This document shows, piece after piece, positions 1-8,561 of a stretch of DNA of 64,000 nucleotides; positions within the stretch are counted from its first letter, which is position 1; the number at the start of each line of letters is the position of its first letter. The translations under genes were made by a program, and so were the position numbers. This DNA is from Methylosarcina fibrata AML-C10. Lineage in GTDB: Bacteria > Pseudomonadota > Gammaproteobacteria > Methylococcales > Methylomonadaceae. The notes below the pieces were generated by a model. The model saw only the letters and a list, made by a program, of their open reading frames with translations. It had not been told where the DNA came from and did not search any database. The DNA lies in contig NZ_KB889965.1 in NCBI RefSeq assembly GCF_000372865.1, positions 517,902 to 581,901 of the forward strand, written 5' to 3'.

Positions 1-207
1 GTCCAGCAAGGCTTCGAGGCGGTCGTAGGTTTTGACGTCCGTCTGTCCCGGTCCGTATTTGGCCAGCGTTTCTTCGGCGGCGCCGGGGCGCCGGCTGGCG
101 ATGGCCGTCAATTGGGCATTGTCCGCTTCGACAATGGCCGGCAACAGCCGTTCGTTGACCCGTGCGGCACCCAATATGCCCCAGCGTAATTGTGCTCTGT
201 CAGTCAT
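1..207 (-). CDS. Gfo/Idh/MocA-family oxidoreductase, N-terminal fragment (runs off the window)
   Basis: Reading leftwards from an ATG at 207, 69 codons stay open to the window edge. The translation starts MTDRAQLRWGILGAARVNER and continues through a beta-alpha-beta pattern (GILGAAR, then LTAIASRRP and KTYDRLEALLD) typical of the NAD(P)-binding Rossmann fold of Gfo/Idh/MocA dehydrogenases. Members oxidise or reduce sugars, inositols or related compounds with NAD(P). The substrate cannot be told from this fragment. It lies downstream of hps-phi on the same strand but is separated from it by a strong palindrome, so it is probably a separate transcription unit. Confidence 0.75.
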   Translation of the reverse strand, partial: MTDRAQLRWGILGAARVNERLLPAIVEADNAQLTAIASRRPGAAEETLAKYGPGQTDVKTYDRLEALLD

Positions 208-353
208 GTAGGCTCTTCCTATCGGGCCATCCGGTAATGGCCCTTGTGGTTCTAGTTCCAGGATGGATGTCAAAATTTGCGTCCGCTGCCCGTCAGGGCA
301 AGCGGGAAGAACGGCGGCTCGGAGTGCACCTGAAGATAATGCTCGTTGCCGAC

Positions 354-390
354 ATAAATCTGCCAGGTTTTAAAAACCTGGCAGATTTAT
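354..390. repeat. Perfect 37-bp palindrome, likely terminator of hps-phi and member of a dispersed repeat
   Basis: Two exact 18-base arms (ATAAATCTGCCAGGTTTT and its complement) flank one central base. The element sits 28 bases past the hps-phi stop codon, where a terminator is expected, and the A/T-rich arm ends would give a U-rich 3' flank on either strand. A related element with the same CCTGGCAG/CTGCCAGG core lies at 37217-37245, also just downstream of a minus-strand gene. That suggests a family of mobile or repeated hairpins reused as terminators. Confidence 0.7.
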
Positions 391-418
391 GGCAGGAAAA
401 CGAGTTCCAGCCATATCC

Positions 419-1606
419 TTATTCGAGATTGGCGTGACGCGTCCGCATTTCTTCTTCGGCAATGCCTTTTTCGTGAATCAGATGCGACACCAAAGCTTCC
501 AGGAAGGAAAGGGTGGACAGTTCAAAAATCGTCCCCATGGGCATGCCCACCACCTTGCCGTACTGATCCGGTTTACCCATCAGCAGGACGGCGTCGGCCA
601 TATCGCCGATCGTGGAGCCGCTTTTTGCGGTAATGAGAACAATTTTGGCACCTACTTCCCGGGCTTTTTTGGTAAAGGCGATCAATTGTTCGGTTTCGCC
701 GGAACCGGAAATGATGATCAGAAGATCGCCCTTTTTGATGCTCGGCGTGACGATCTCTCCGACCACGCTGACGTCGTAACCGCTGTGCATCAGCCGCATC
801 GCAAAGAAACGGCAGACCAGGCCCGAACGGCCCGCTCCGGAGACGAAGATTCGCTTGGCCTTGTCCAGCATCTTGGTCAATTGCTCGGGATAGTCGTCTT
901 CGGTTTCGCTTAGAATCGAATGGACTTTGCCCAGGATCATGTTCTGGTGCGGATTGCCGGCCTGGCCCTGGCCGTCGACCAGTTGCTTGATTCGGCGCGC
1001 CGCCTCGGCGGGGGAAGGGGCGCCGTAGATGGCGGCACCCACCACGATGATGTCGGCGCCCGACTGCACCACCTGATCGACCGTGGCCTCCTTGATGCCG
1101 CCGGCGACCGAGACTCTGACGTTGAGGCCCAGCCGTGCGATGTCCTGCAAATCGGCAAAAGGCGTTTGTCCGGCCGCCTGGGCATCGAGCCCGGTATGGA
1201 CGCCGACGATATGGGCGCCCAGTTCGGCTGCGGCTTTCGCGCACTCCAGTTTATCCGGCACGTTGATCAGATCGATCTGGGCTTCGGCGCCGTGCGCCTT
1301 GGCAGCCTTGATCACGCCGGCGATCGTGGCCAGTCCGGATACGCCCAGAACGGTGCAGATGTCGGCTCCCGCCGCATAGAAAGGCGCGGCCTCGTACTCG
1401 CCCGCATCCATCGTCTTGAGGTCGACCAGAATGAGTTTGTTCGGGAACTTGGCTCTGAGCGCCTTGACCAGCTCGATGCCGTTGAATTTGATGCAGGGCG
1501 TGCCGATTTCGAAAATGTCGACGTAGGGCGCGGTTTGCTCGGCCAGACTCATGGTTTGATCGAAATCCAGTGAATCCAGCGCTAATTGTATGAGTGGTCT
1601 TGCCAT
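419..1606 (-). CDS. hps-phi: Bifunctional 3-hexulose-6-phosphate synthase / 6-phospho-3-hexuloisomerase
   Basis: A 395-residue fusion of the first two enzymes of the ribulose monophosphate cycle. Residues 1 to about 208 are the (beta-alpha)8 HPS domain, which condenses formaldehyde with ribulose 5-phosphate. It opens MARPLIQLALDSLDFDQT and carries the DLKTMDAG phosphate/metal motif. After a linker near 210-225, the C-terminal half is a SIS-fold PHI domain (VSGAGRSGLVCRFFAMRL, IIISGSGET) that isomerises hexulose 6-phosphate to fructose 6-phosphate. The fusion channels formaldehyde into biomass and is known from methanotrophic gammaproteobacteria and some archaea. The start matches family N-termini although no Shine-Dalgarno lies before it. 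It appears to be a single-gene unit ended by the palindrome at 354-390. Confidence 0.95.
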   Translation of the reverse strand: MARPLIQLALDSLDFDQTMSLAEQTAPYVDIFEIGTPCIKFNGIELVKALRAKFPNKLILVDLKTMDAGEYEAAPFYAAGADICTVLGVSGLATIAGVIKAAKAHGAEAQIDLINVPDKLECAKAAAELGAHIVGVHTGLDAQAAGQTPFADLQDIARLGLNVRVSVAGGIKEATVDQVVQSGADIIVVGAAIYGAPSPAEAARRIKQLVDGQGQAGNPHQNMILGKVHSILSETEDDYPEQLTKMLDKAKRIFVSGAGRSGLVCRFFAMRLMHSGYDVSVVGEIVTPSIKKGDLLIIISGSGETEQLIAFTKKAREVGAKIVLITAKSGSTIGDMADAVLLMGKPDQYGKVVGMPMGTIFELSTLSFLEALVSHLIHEKGIAEEEMRTRHANLE

Positions 1607-1660
1607 AGGAGGTACCCCGAAATGTTATTGTTATCAGTGTTATTGTTATACAGAAAAACC
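1607..1660 (-). promoter_or_regulatory. hps-phi leader with direct repeats and no canonical Shine-Dalgarno
   Basis: On the plus strand TGTTATTGTTAT occurs twice, at 1623-1634 and 1638-1649, a 15-base periodicity upstream of hps-phi. The transcript leader directly before the ATG reads GGGGTACCTCCT, which resembles the anti-Shine-Dalgarno rather than a ribosome binding site. The direct repeats could be a regulator site or part of an A/T-rich promoter. No convincing -35/-10 pair was placed. Confidence 0.35.
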
Positions 1661-1831
1661 AATGGATAGAACTCTAAATCAGGTTCGAAAGGATGTCAAT
1701 TTCCCGCCGACGCTTTAGCGCGGCGGACGGCGGATTGGATCCTTTTTCCGGTGTGCATGCCGATAAAGAAAGCCCGGCTAGCGGACAAATCCGGACGGAT
1801 CCGATAGGAGGCTGTTGCCATGACGGAAGCT

Positions 1832-2431
1832 CTACCGGACCGATTCCAGAACGCCGGCCATTTGCCGGCTGAAATCGTTCATCAGTTCGCTGAGCGCCTT
1901 GACGGAAGCCGCAGGAGAACGATCGGACAAAGGGCGGCTCAGATTGACCAGACCGTGTTTCAGAATACGATGGTCGGTTTCCTTCATGACCGCCCAATTG
2001 GCCTCCAGGTTGGCCGCACGGCCGGGCGTGGCGTCGAAACGGACAATGTCCACCAGCAGCCGATAATCGACCCGGCCGTAAGCACTCCACGGATAAGCCT
2101 TGATCAGATCCCGCGACAGCAGAATCCCGAGGTTTTCGGTCAAGGTCTGGAGTATGTTGTCTCTTAACGGGGCCGCCCACTGATGCTGTTCGGAAATTTC
2201 TATCGAACCTTCCGGGTCTCGGATCACCAGTTGTTTGCGTTCCAGCAGGGCTGCCAGGGTGACGGGACCGACGCCGATGATCCGTTCGGGTTCCTGATTG
2301 ACGGATGCCGTTCCGGACGCGGTCAGGGGCTCCAGAATATAAAAGCGGGTCGGCGGGGTCGAGGCGCAGGCGGCGACGGCCAGACCGAGGGCATAAGGCA
2401 ACCAACGCCGGATTAGCGAATGAGCTTTCAT
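1832..2431 (-). CDS. pqiC: PqiC-like ABC-transport auxiliary lipoprotein
   Basis: A 199-residue protein with an N-terminal signal and lipobox (LAVAACAS, lipid-bearing Cys near residue 22), followed by TRFYILEPL. This opening is typical of the PqiC/YmbA (DUF330) family of outer-membrane lipoproteins. Its start overlaps the end of pqiB by four bases, so the two are translationally coupled. In E. coli PqiC sits in the outer membrane and docks with the PqiB tunnel that bridges the periplasm for lipid traffic. It is the last gene of the pqi operon here. Confidence 0.85.
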   Translation of the reverse strand: MKAHSLIRRWLPYALGLAVAACASTPPTRFYILEPLTASGTASVNQEPERIIGVGPVTLAALLERKQLVIRDPEGSIEISEQHQWAAPLRDNILQTLTENLGILLSRDLIKAYPWSAYGRVDYRLLVDIVRFDATPGRAANLEANWAVMKETDHRILKHGLVNLSRPLSDRSPAASVKALSELMNDFSRQMAGVLESVR

Positions 2432-4023
2432 TCCGTTCCTTCCTCTTTTTTTCCATGAAGCAGGGTTTCCGGGTGCTGCTCCAGATAATCGGTTAGCTCC
2501 TTGACCGAGCCGGCCGCGCGGGTCAACTCCTGCAGCAACCGGTCCAGTTCGTAATGCGTGGTCGAGCCGGGTGCCAGCGAATTCAACACCTGCTCCGTGG
2601 AAGTCATCGTCCGGTCGACCTGGCCCAGCGTTGCTTTGGCGCCGGCCATCAGACTGTCCGCCGCCCTGGCGGTTCCCTGGAGCGACGTCAACGTCTTATT
2701 GGCTTCCGCGGTCAGAGTTTCCAAAGGCAGTTTGGCCAGTTTGTCCATAATGATCTGGGCGGAATGGGTAAATTGATCGAGCGAACTGGCCGTGGTCGGA
2801 AACTCGGGGTAATCCATTTTATTGGCGGTCAGGACGATTTTACTGTCGGGATGGAAATCCAGGTCGACCAGCAACTGGCCGGTCAACAGGCTGCCGGTCT
2901 GAAGCTGCGCGCGAAGCCCTTTTTTGATCAACTGGGCAATGATGTCCTCGTGTTTGACGTTCGGCTGATCATTGATCTTTCTGATGCGGTCCGGCTCCAG
3001 CTCGACCACCACCGGGATGCGAATGTCCGCTGTTTTTTCGTCCAGTTCCAGATTGATGCTGGTGACCGCGCCGATCGGAATTCCCCGTAACTGCACCGGA
3101 GCGCCTTCGGTCAAGCCGCGGACCGAGCCGTTGAAATACATCACGTATTTGAGGGTGTTCCGATAAACGACCTGGGTGGATTGCTCGTAGTTTTCGTACA
3201 GCTTGAAGACGCTGTTTTCGGGCTGGATGTCCTTGATGCCGTCCTTGCCCGAGGCACGGAAGGCGATGCCTCCGCTCAGCAAGGAAATCAACGGTCCTGT
3301 TCTGACCTTGAAACCCTCGGCGCCGGCGGACAAATCCAGGCCGCTGTCGATCCAGAAACGGGTGTTTTTCCGTACGAACTGATCGTAAGGGGCGTTGATG
3401 AAAATAGTCAGCCGGATTGCATCGGAAGTTTCGGTGAACTCGTGACTGAGGACTTCGCCCACCGTGATGCCGTGAAAATTGATCGGCGTTCTAGGTTTCA
3501 GAGAGCCGAGGTCGCTGGTTTCCAGGATGAATTGTTTCCCGGGGGTGGCGGTTTTTAGCACCGGAGGCACCGTCAGGCCGGTAAAATGGCGCTCGTCGGG
3601 GCCGCTGCCCGGCTTGATTTCGATATAAGCCCCGGACAGGAGCGTGCCGAGCCCGGAGATGCCGCCCAGACTGACCTGGGGACGCACCACCCAAAAGCTG
3701 GTGTTCTTTTTCATGTAATCCTGGGCGCTGCGGTTCATGCGCGCGCTGACGCGGATGGTTTTCAAATCGTCGTTGATGGCGATGGCGGTGACTTTGCCGA
3801 TTTCGACGTCCAGGTAGCGGATTTTGGTCTTGTCCACTTCCAGTCCTTCCGCCGTCGGGAAATCGATCGTAATCAACGGTCCTTTTTCCGATACCGACTT
3901 GTAAATCAGCCAGGCGCTGACCAACAGGGCGCAGACGGGCAGCAGCCAGACCAGGGACAGCTCCGGCTTCCTGTTGAGTGTTGCCGTCCCGGCTTCGTAA
4001 GAGATTTCTTCCTCGTTCATCAT
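2428..4023 (-). CDS. pqiB: PqiB-like MCE-domain lipid transport protein
   Basis: About 531 residues from the ATG at 4023 (MMNEEEISYE; the next ATG, at 4020, is equally possible). The stop codon of the preceding pqiA gene overlaps this start, so an upstream extension of the frame is not credible. One N-terminal membrane helix (LSLVWLLPVCALLVSAWLIY) anchors it in the inner membrane. It is followed by three MCE/MlaD repeats (GPLITIDFPTAEGLEVDKTK, KTRTPINFHGITVGEV-like, VRGLTEGAPVQLRGIPIGAV) and a C-terminal helical region. PqiB homologues form stacked MCE rings making a periplasm-spanning channel for lipids, matching the flanking PqiA and PqiC partners. Confidence 0.9.
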   Translation of the reverse strand: MMNEEEISYEAGTATLNRKPELSLVWLLPVCALLVSAWLIYKSVSEKGPLITIDFPTAEGLEVDKTKIRYLDVEIGKVTAIAINDDLKTIRVSARMNRSAQDYMKKNTSFWVVRPQVSLGGISGLGTLLSGAYIEIKPGSGPDERHFTGLTVPPVLKTATPGKQFILETSDLGSLKPRTPINFHGITVGEVLSHEFTETSDAIRLTIFINAPYDQFVRKNTRFWIDSGLDLSAGAEGFKVRTGPLISLLSGGIAFRASGKDGIKDIQPENSVFKLYENYEQSTQVVYRNTLKYVMYFNGSVRGLTEGAPVQLRGIPIGAVTSINLELDEKTADIRIPVVVELEPDRIRKINDQPNVKHEDIIAQLIKKGLRAQLQTGSLLTGQLLVDLDFHPDSKIVLTANKMDYPEFPTTASSLDQFTHSAQIIMDKLAKLPLETLTAEANKTLTSLQGTARAADSLMAGAKATLGQVDRTMTSTEQVLNSLAPGSTTHYELDRLLQELTRAAGSVKELTDYLEQHPETLLHGKKEEGTE

Positions 4024-4643
4024 GGGCGTTGCTGATTGTCCCAGATCAGGCGCGGGTCGAAGTTTCTGGCCGCGAACATGGTGAGCACCACGACGGCGGC
4101 AAAGGCGGTGGCGGCGGGACCCGCGATAATCTGCGCCACTCCGCCCAGATCGACCAGCGAGACCAAAATGGAAATCATGAAAATATCGAGCATAGACCAG
4201 CGTCCGACAAAAGCGATGATGCGATACATGAGCGTCCATAGCCGGGCATTGACCTGCCATCGGTAACGGGCGCACAACACTAACAAGGTGATGCCGACCA
4301 GTTTCGACAGCGGCACCAGAATGCTGGCGATCAGCACCAGCAGGGCGATGGGAATCATGTCGCTGTCCATCAACGAAAGAATGCCGCCGAGGATCGTGTG
4401 CGGCGCCGCCGAGCCGAACTGGGTGACGCTCATGATCGGGAAAATATTGGCCGGGACATATAAGGCATAAGCGCTGAGCAGAAAAGCCGTGGTCCGGGCC
4501 AGGCTGTACCGTATGCGCGCATGCAGAGGGGCGCCGCAGACCGGGCAGGCCGGAGGGTGCGCCGTGCCGCCAGCGGACGGTATCTTACTTAAAAATCCGC
4601 AATCGTGGCAGCGGATCAGCCCCTGCGCCCATGCCGTTTTCAT
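4020..4643 (-). CDS. pqiA: PqiA-type membrane protein, second half (split PqiA)
   Basis: A 207-residue protein beginning with a zinc-ribbon-like segment (CHDCGFLSK... CPVCGAPL, residues about 13-42), then about four membrane helices with the PqiA signature YVPANIFPIM and a second helix pair including WSMLDIFMISILV. E. coli PqiA is one chain with two such units; here each unit is its own gene. It overlaps pqiB (ATGA) downstream and the first-half gene upstream, so the two halves are co-translated and probably assemble as a heterodimer next to PqiB. Confidence 0.85.
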   Translation of the reverse strand: MKTAWAQGLIRCHDCGFLSKIPSAGGTAHPPACPVCGAPLHARIRYSLARTTAFLLSAYALYVPANIFPIMSVTQFGSAAPHTILGGILSLMDSDMIPIALLVLIASILVPLSKLVGITLLVLCARYRWQVNARLWTLMYRIIAFVGRWSMLDIFMISILVSLVDLGGVAQIIAGPAATAFAAVVVLTMFAARNFDPRLIWDNQQRP

Positions 4644-5284
4644 CGACGGAGAGTGAAATCGCCGAGCAGCTCATCGATGCGCCGCCAGAACAATACTTTA
4701 TCGAGACTGCTCGCCAGCAGGCTGGTAACGATCAGCAAACCGATGAAGGCATACAGGCCGAAACCGAATCGCAATTCCGCCATGTCCGACAGTTTTACCA
4801 CGGCCACAATGATGCCCAGCATATAGACTTCAAGCATGGCCCATTCGTCCAGATGCTGGAGCGTACGCATCCACAGAGGTAGGCGCCGGTCGGGCCGGTC
4901 GAAAAAAAGATGAGCGCTGATCAGCAAGGACAAAGCGATGTTCAGCGCCGGAAACAGGATGCTCGACAACAGGACCAGCAAGGCCACTCCCCACATGTTT
5001 TCGGCCATCAGCGAAACAACGCCCGAAAACAGAACGCCGTCTCGGGTGTTGCCCAGCACCTGAATGCCCACCAGAGGCAGAAAATTGGCCGGAAAAAACA
5101 GCGCCAGGCCGGCGATCGACAAGGCAAGGGTGCGCTCGACGCTGTTTTTCCGGGGACGTTCCAGGAGCAAGCCGCAGCGAGGGCAGTGCGCTTTTTCGCC
5201 GATTTCGGGAAGCGCCGGGTAGAGCAGCGCATCGCATTCGGGGCAGGCTTCCAGGCGGATTCGACGCAACATCATTCGGATCAA
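4640..5284 (-). CDS. pqiA: PqiA-type membrane protein, first half (split PqiA)
   Basis: A 214-residue protein with two CxxC pairs (CPECDALLYPA, CPRCGLLLERP; residues about 14-37) followed by about four membrane helices carrying FFPANFLPLVGI and EWAMLEVYMLGIIVAVVKL, both PqiA family hallmarks. It is the first gene of the pqi operon (pqiA-N, pqiA-C, pqiB, pqiC) and overlaps the next gene by four bases. The paralogous halves share the same topology (zinc ribbon, helix pair, helix pair), consistent with an ancestral duplication left unfused or since split. Confidence 0.85.
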   Translation of the reverse strand: MIRMMLRRIRLEACPECDALLYPALPEIGEKAHCPRCGLLLERPRKNSVERTLALSIAGLALFFPANFLPLVGIQVLGNTRDGVLFSGVVSLMAENMWGVALLVLLSSILFPALNIALSLLISAHLFFDRPDRRLPLWMRTLQHLDEWAMLEVYMLGIIVAVVKLSDMAELRFGFGLYAFIGLLIVTSLLASSLDKVLFWRRIDELLGDFTLRR

Positions 5285-5349
5285 GACGGCAGACGACAGG
5301 AAATGGCGAGAACTTTTTCAGTCCGGCTCCTGCGTGGCTTCGCGTCATC

Positions 5350-5901
5350 CTACCATTGAGACTCGCCGGTTTCCGGATCGTACATTTCGTGGACGATTTT
5401 ATGGCGGTTGGCGATGAGTTCTTCAATCGTGGGCGAATTGCTCATCGCGCGCGAGATGGCGAGTTTCATCGCTTCGTAATTGGTGCGGTACAGGTCCTTG
5501 CGGTCGAGATCGGGATTGGTCGCGCACTCGGGAGCGATCCAGATCATCGCAATGATGCACAAATCGTTCGCCTCGGCGGCCGGAATCACACCCTCGATTA
5601 CGCTGTCGAGCACGGCATCGGCCACGGCCGATTGCACCGGTCCTCCCAACAGATTGACGTAAGCCGACGATTTGATGGTGACTTTGGGCACCATGATCGT
5701 CGCCGGCCGCACTTGTTGGTTGCAGGCCCGGATGGCGAACATGCGGGTGTGCCCTTCGGTCTGGCCCATCAGGTTGGCGAAAGCATGGCCGGCGGGTCCC
5801 TTGACGCTGCCGATCAGGATCTCCGGCATGGCGTCCGTCCCCTGGCCCTCGCTTGAAAATACCGTGGCTTCGCCGGTTTTAAACCATATTTTTTCTGACA
5901 T
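5350..5901 (-). CDS. Formaldehyde-activating enzyme (Fae) family protein, non-canonical paralogue
   Basis: A 183-residue protein with clear Fae family signatures: ILIGSVKGPAGHAFANLM, VTIKSSAYVNLLGGPVQSAV, VIPAAEANDLCIIAM and NYEAMKLAISRAM. True Fae condenses formaldehyde with tetrahydromethanopterin. It relies on a histidine in the segment AHIDLIIG (His17 in the Methylobacterium enzyme). The aligned segment here is AMPEILIG, with Met in place of His, and the N-terminus is longer than in canonical Fae. By family knowledge such paralogues (Fae2/Fae3-like) are not proven to make methylene-H4MPT, so a binding, sensing or scavenging role is as likely. It stands 65 bases upstream of the pqi operon. 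Confidence 0.85.
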   Translation of the reverse strand: MSEKIWFKTGEATVFSSEGQGTDAMPEILIGSVKGPAGHAFANLMGQTEGHTRMFAIRACNQQVRPATIMVPKVTIKSSAYVNLLGGPVQSAVADAVLDSVIEGVIPAAEANDLCIIAMIWIAPECATNPDLDRKDLYRTNYEAMKLAISRAMSNSPTIEELIANRHKIVHEMYDPETGESQW

Positions 5902-6116
5902 CGGAAGTCCCCTGTGTTTAAAGAAATCGAAAACGGGTCATTCTATGACTATTGGGCCACAGCGGCAATAGCCAACTTCAAATGGCCCGGACGTCCGTCC
6001 CGGCCGGCCATTGATAGAAACAATCGAACTGCCGGCTTATGGTAATATGGTCCGTTTTCGACTTCATTCGCGCCGCCGGCCCTTTTGCAATTTTAAGTTT
6101 AAGTAAGACATTTTCC

Positions 6117-7955
6117 ATGCTATCGAGATTATTGCCGTTATTGTCCACCACGCTGCTCTATCTGATTTATTATCTGATCAGCACGTTTAAATTCGACGTA
6201 CAAATCAAGACCTCGGCAATTCCTTACGATTTTCTGTTGCAACTGGCCGTTTCCTACACGCTGTACGCCTTGTCGAAAAGGCAATGGATTTTTCTGGTCA
6301 TTCAGGCCCTGTTGATGGGCCTTCTCTACGTCGGCAACGCCATTAAAATCTCCTTTTTCGGCGGCCCGATCATGCCGGACGACGCCTATGCCTTGCGTTC
6401 GCTGCTGCTGATCCTCGAAGGCTGGCGTTTTTTTGCCGCCGCCATCCCTCTGGCCGCCATTGCCAGCCTGTTGCTGTTCAATTTCACGATGCGCCACTGG
6501 AGTTCCTATCTGGCGAGTCTGTTCGCCATTTTGCTGGGCCTGACCATCGTTTATCAACCCTTGATGATCGTCGAACCGCTGGACAAATATCTGGGCAACT
6601 CGGTATGGGATCAGCGTTCGAACTATTTATGGCACGGCGCCACCCTATACAGCCTGCAGGAAGGGGCGCGCTATTTCGCCCTGGCCGACCGGCCGCCGGA
6701 CATGGATGAAGCGCACGAAGCGGCTCAGAATCTGCTGTCCGGGCTTCCGGAGCCCGTAGAGGAAGAGAAGCCGTTTACTCCGCGGAATATCCATCTGGTG
6801 CTGCTGGAATCCTTCTGGGATCCCAACGGTTTGAAAAAAGCCCGCTACTCCGGAAACCCGCTGGCGCCCGAGTTCCGCAAACTCTGGAAAAGCGCCGGCT
6901 ACTCCCATGCGCTGACGCCGGTGTTCGGCGGCTACACGGCCAATTCGGAATTCGAAGTGCTGTGCGGTTTTCCCGTGACCAAGGACAACGTCAAATTCGA
7001 ACGTCAGTTGCTCAATAAGGTGCCCTGTCTTCCCCACATTCTGGCCGATCAGGGCTATCGCACCGTGGCCTCGCATCCGAACGTGCCGGTGTTCTGGAAC
7101 CGGGTCAATGCTTACGAAAGAATGGGATTTCAAACCTACTGGTCGCTGGACGATTTCGTTCAGGACGACATGAACCGGGAATTCATGTCGGATGCGACGC
7201 TGTTTCGCCAGGTCCTGGAAAAGATATCGCCGACGCTGGCGGCCAAGCAGCCGATTCTGGACTACATCGTGACTTATTTCGGGCACTGGAACTATCCTTT
7301 GAGCGACAGCCGCCCCAATAAGATCAAGTCGGCCTCCCCGGTGGAGGAGGTGACCACTTACGCCAATACGGTGTATTACAAGTCGCGGGAAGTGATGGAT
7401 TTCATTAAAAAAATGCAGCAAACCGATCCCGACGGCATCATCGTTGTCTTCGGCGATCATCTGCCTTTTCTGGGGGAGAATTTTGCCGGCTACGTGGATT
7501 CCGGCGTTCTGGCGTCCAGTCGCAGCGAATTCACTCCGGAAATGTTCAAGTTTTACGTGAGCACGCCGATGATCGTCATCGACGGCAAACGCGGACCGGT
7601 CAAATTCGGCAGTTTGCCGCTTTATCAGGTGCCCGGTCTTCTGCTGAACCTGCTTCATTACAAGGAGCCGAGCATTCTGGATTATACCCGCCCGTTGCCC
7701 GGTCTGCGCGTGCGGCCTTTGCCGGGGCTGCATTTCGACCTGCTCGACGACGGAAAAATCGAGGTCTGCAAGGAGCCGCCTTATTCCGAAACCTGCCGGA
7801 AATCGGCACAGTGGCTTGCCGACGTCACCGTGGTCGGCAACGATTTGTTCATCGGCCGTCAGGTAACGCGCCCGAAGCCTTCCGAGCCGGCACTGCCGAT
7901 GGAAGAACCGGACCGCAACAAGGAAGAAGCGGAAAAGGTGACCGTTCCCGATTGA
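6117..7955 (+). CDS. LTA synthase family membrane phosphotransferase/sulfatase-fold protein
   Basis: About 612 residues from the ATG at 6117; an earlier in-frame ATG at 6039 adds 26 residues without a ribosome site. Four to five N-terminal membrane helices precede an extracytoplasmic alkaline-phosphatase-superfamily domain. The first metal motif is LVLLESFWDPNG, and the nucleophile region is GGYTANSEFEVLCG, where the Thr fits the LtaS catalytic Thr. A second metal motif, VVFGDHLPFLG, follows. In Gram-negatives this family includes OpgB-like phosphoglycerol transferases and phosphoethanolamine-type enzymes that decorate glycans. The exact donor and acceptor cannot be told. The gene stands alone, divergent from the Fae-like gene. 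Confidence 0.85.
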   Translation: MLSRLLPLLSTTLLYLIYYLISTFKFDVQIKTSAIPYDFLLQLAVSYTLYALSKRQWIFLVIQALLMGLLYVGNAIKISFFGGPIMPDDAYALRSLLLILEGWRFFAAAIPLAAIASLLLFNFTMRHWSSYLASLFAILLGLTIVYQPLMIVEPLDKYLGNSVWDQRSNYLWHGATLYSLQEGARYFALADRPPDMDEAHEAAQNLLSGLPEPVEEEKPFTPRNIHLVLLESFWDPNGLKKARYSGNPLAPEFRKLWKSAGYSHALTPVFGGYTANSEFEVLCGFPVTKDNVKFERQLLNKVPCLPHILADQGYRTVASHPNVPVFWNRVNAYERMGFQTYWSLDDFVQDDMNREFMSDATLFRQVLEKISPTLAAKQPILDYIVTYFGHWNYPLSDSRPNKIKSASPVEEVTTYANTVYYKSREVMDFIKKMQQTDPDGIIVVFGDHLPFLGENFAGYVDSGVLASSRSEFTPEMFKFYVSTPMIVIDGKRGPVKFGSLPLYQVPGLLLNLLHYKEPSILDYTRPLPGLRVRPLPGLHFDLLDDGKIEVCKEPPYSETCRKSAQWLADVTVVGNDLFIGRQVTRPKPSEPALPMEEPDRNKEEAEKVTVPD

Positions 7956-8215
7956 CTTCCGGCGTCCGCTGTCCAGGCGGGAGAAAGCCTTTCGCCGGCA
8001 GACCGGGATGTCTTCGCTGGAGCGTCATTCGTTGCTCCGCCGGTTCGATGCTTTTCCGGTATCGAAAATCGCCGGGACTTTTTCAGCAATCCTTGCCGAA
8101 CTCAATGCGATAGCAATTAAAAACAAAAATTCATTGATCTTTAGTTTGTTTAGGCGTCAGGTTTTAGGGATAATGGCCTGATTGTTTCATAGATTTATCC
8201 AGTGGTGGGACGGTT

Positions 8216-8440
8216 ATGGCGGAACTCATGAATAGCGGTGTCGAATTAATGCTGGTCGGGATGGGCGTCGTTTATCTTTTTTTAACGGCGCTGGTGATAG
8301 CGATCGGCTTGATGTCGTCCCTATTGCAGCGCTTCTTTCCCGAAGCGCCGCCCGCTCCCAAAAAAATATCGCTGGAACCCGACAACAGTACGATCGCAGC
8401 GATCAGCGCGGCGGTTCACCAGTATAGAAACAGAAACTAA
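8216..8440 (+). CDS. oadG: Oxaloacetate decarboxylase gamma subunit
   Basis: 74 residues with one membrane helix near the N-terminus (MLVGMGVVYLFLTALVIAIG) followed by a short charged, proline-containing tail (FFPEAPPAPKK), the usual OadG plan. OadG holds the alpha and beta subunits together and binds zinc near its C-terminus. It is the first gene of oadGAB, and the order matches other proteobacteria. Starts at 8216 and 8228 are both possible. Confidence 0.9.
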   Translation: MAELMNSGVELMLVGMGVVYLFLTALVIAIGLMSSLLQRFFPEAPPAPKKISLEPDNSTIAAISAAVHQYRNRN

Positions 8441-8561
8441 CGACCCGGATTAAAACAAGGATGATTTAACGTCTCTTCAAGTTTTAAATAACCGATATTG
8501 TGCCAATTGATTATTGACTCGAAATGAAAAAACTACACCGGTCTCTGGAGAAAATTTAAGT

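Noticed and set aside
2428-4275. Long form of PqiB starting at 4275
   Set aside because: The added 84 residues overlap pqiA in another frame and look like translated antisense-type sequence; ATG 4023 overlaps the pqiA stop and gives a normal PqiB N-terminus.
6645-7733. 362-codon minus-strand frame opposite the LTA-synthase-like gene
   Set aside because: Low-complexity His/Gln/Arg-rich translation with no family resemblance; the plus-strand frame has membrane helices and metal motifs.
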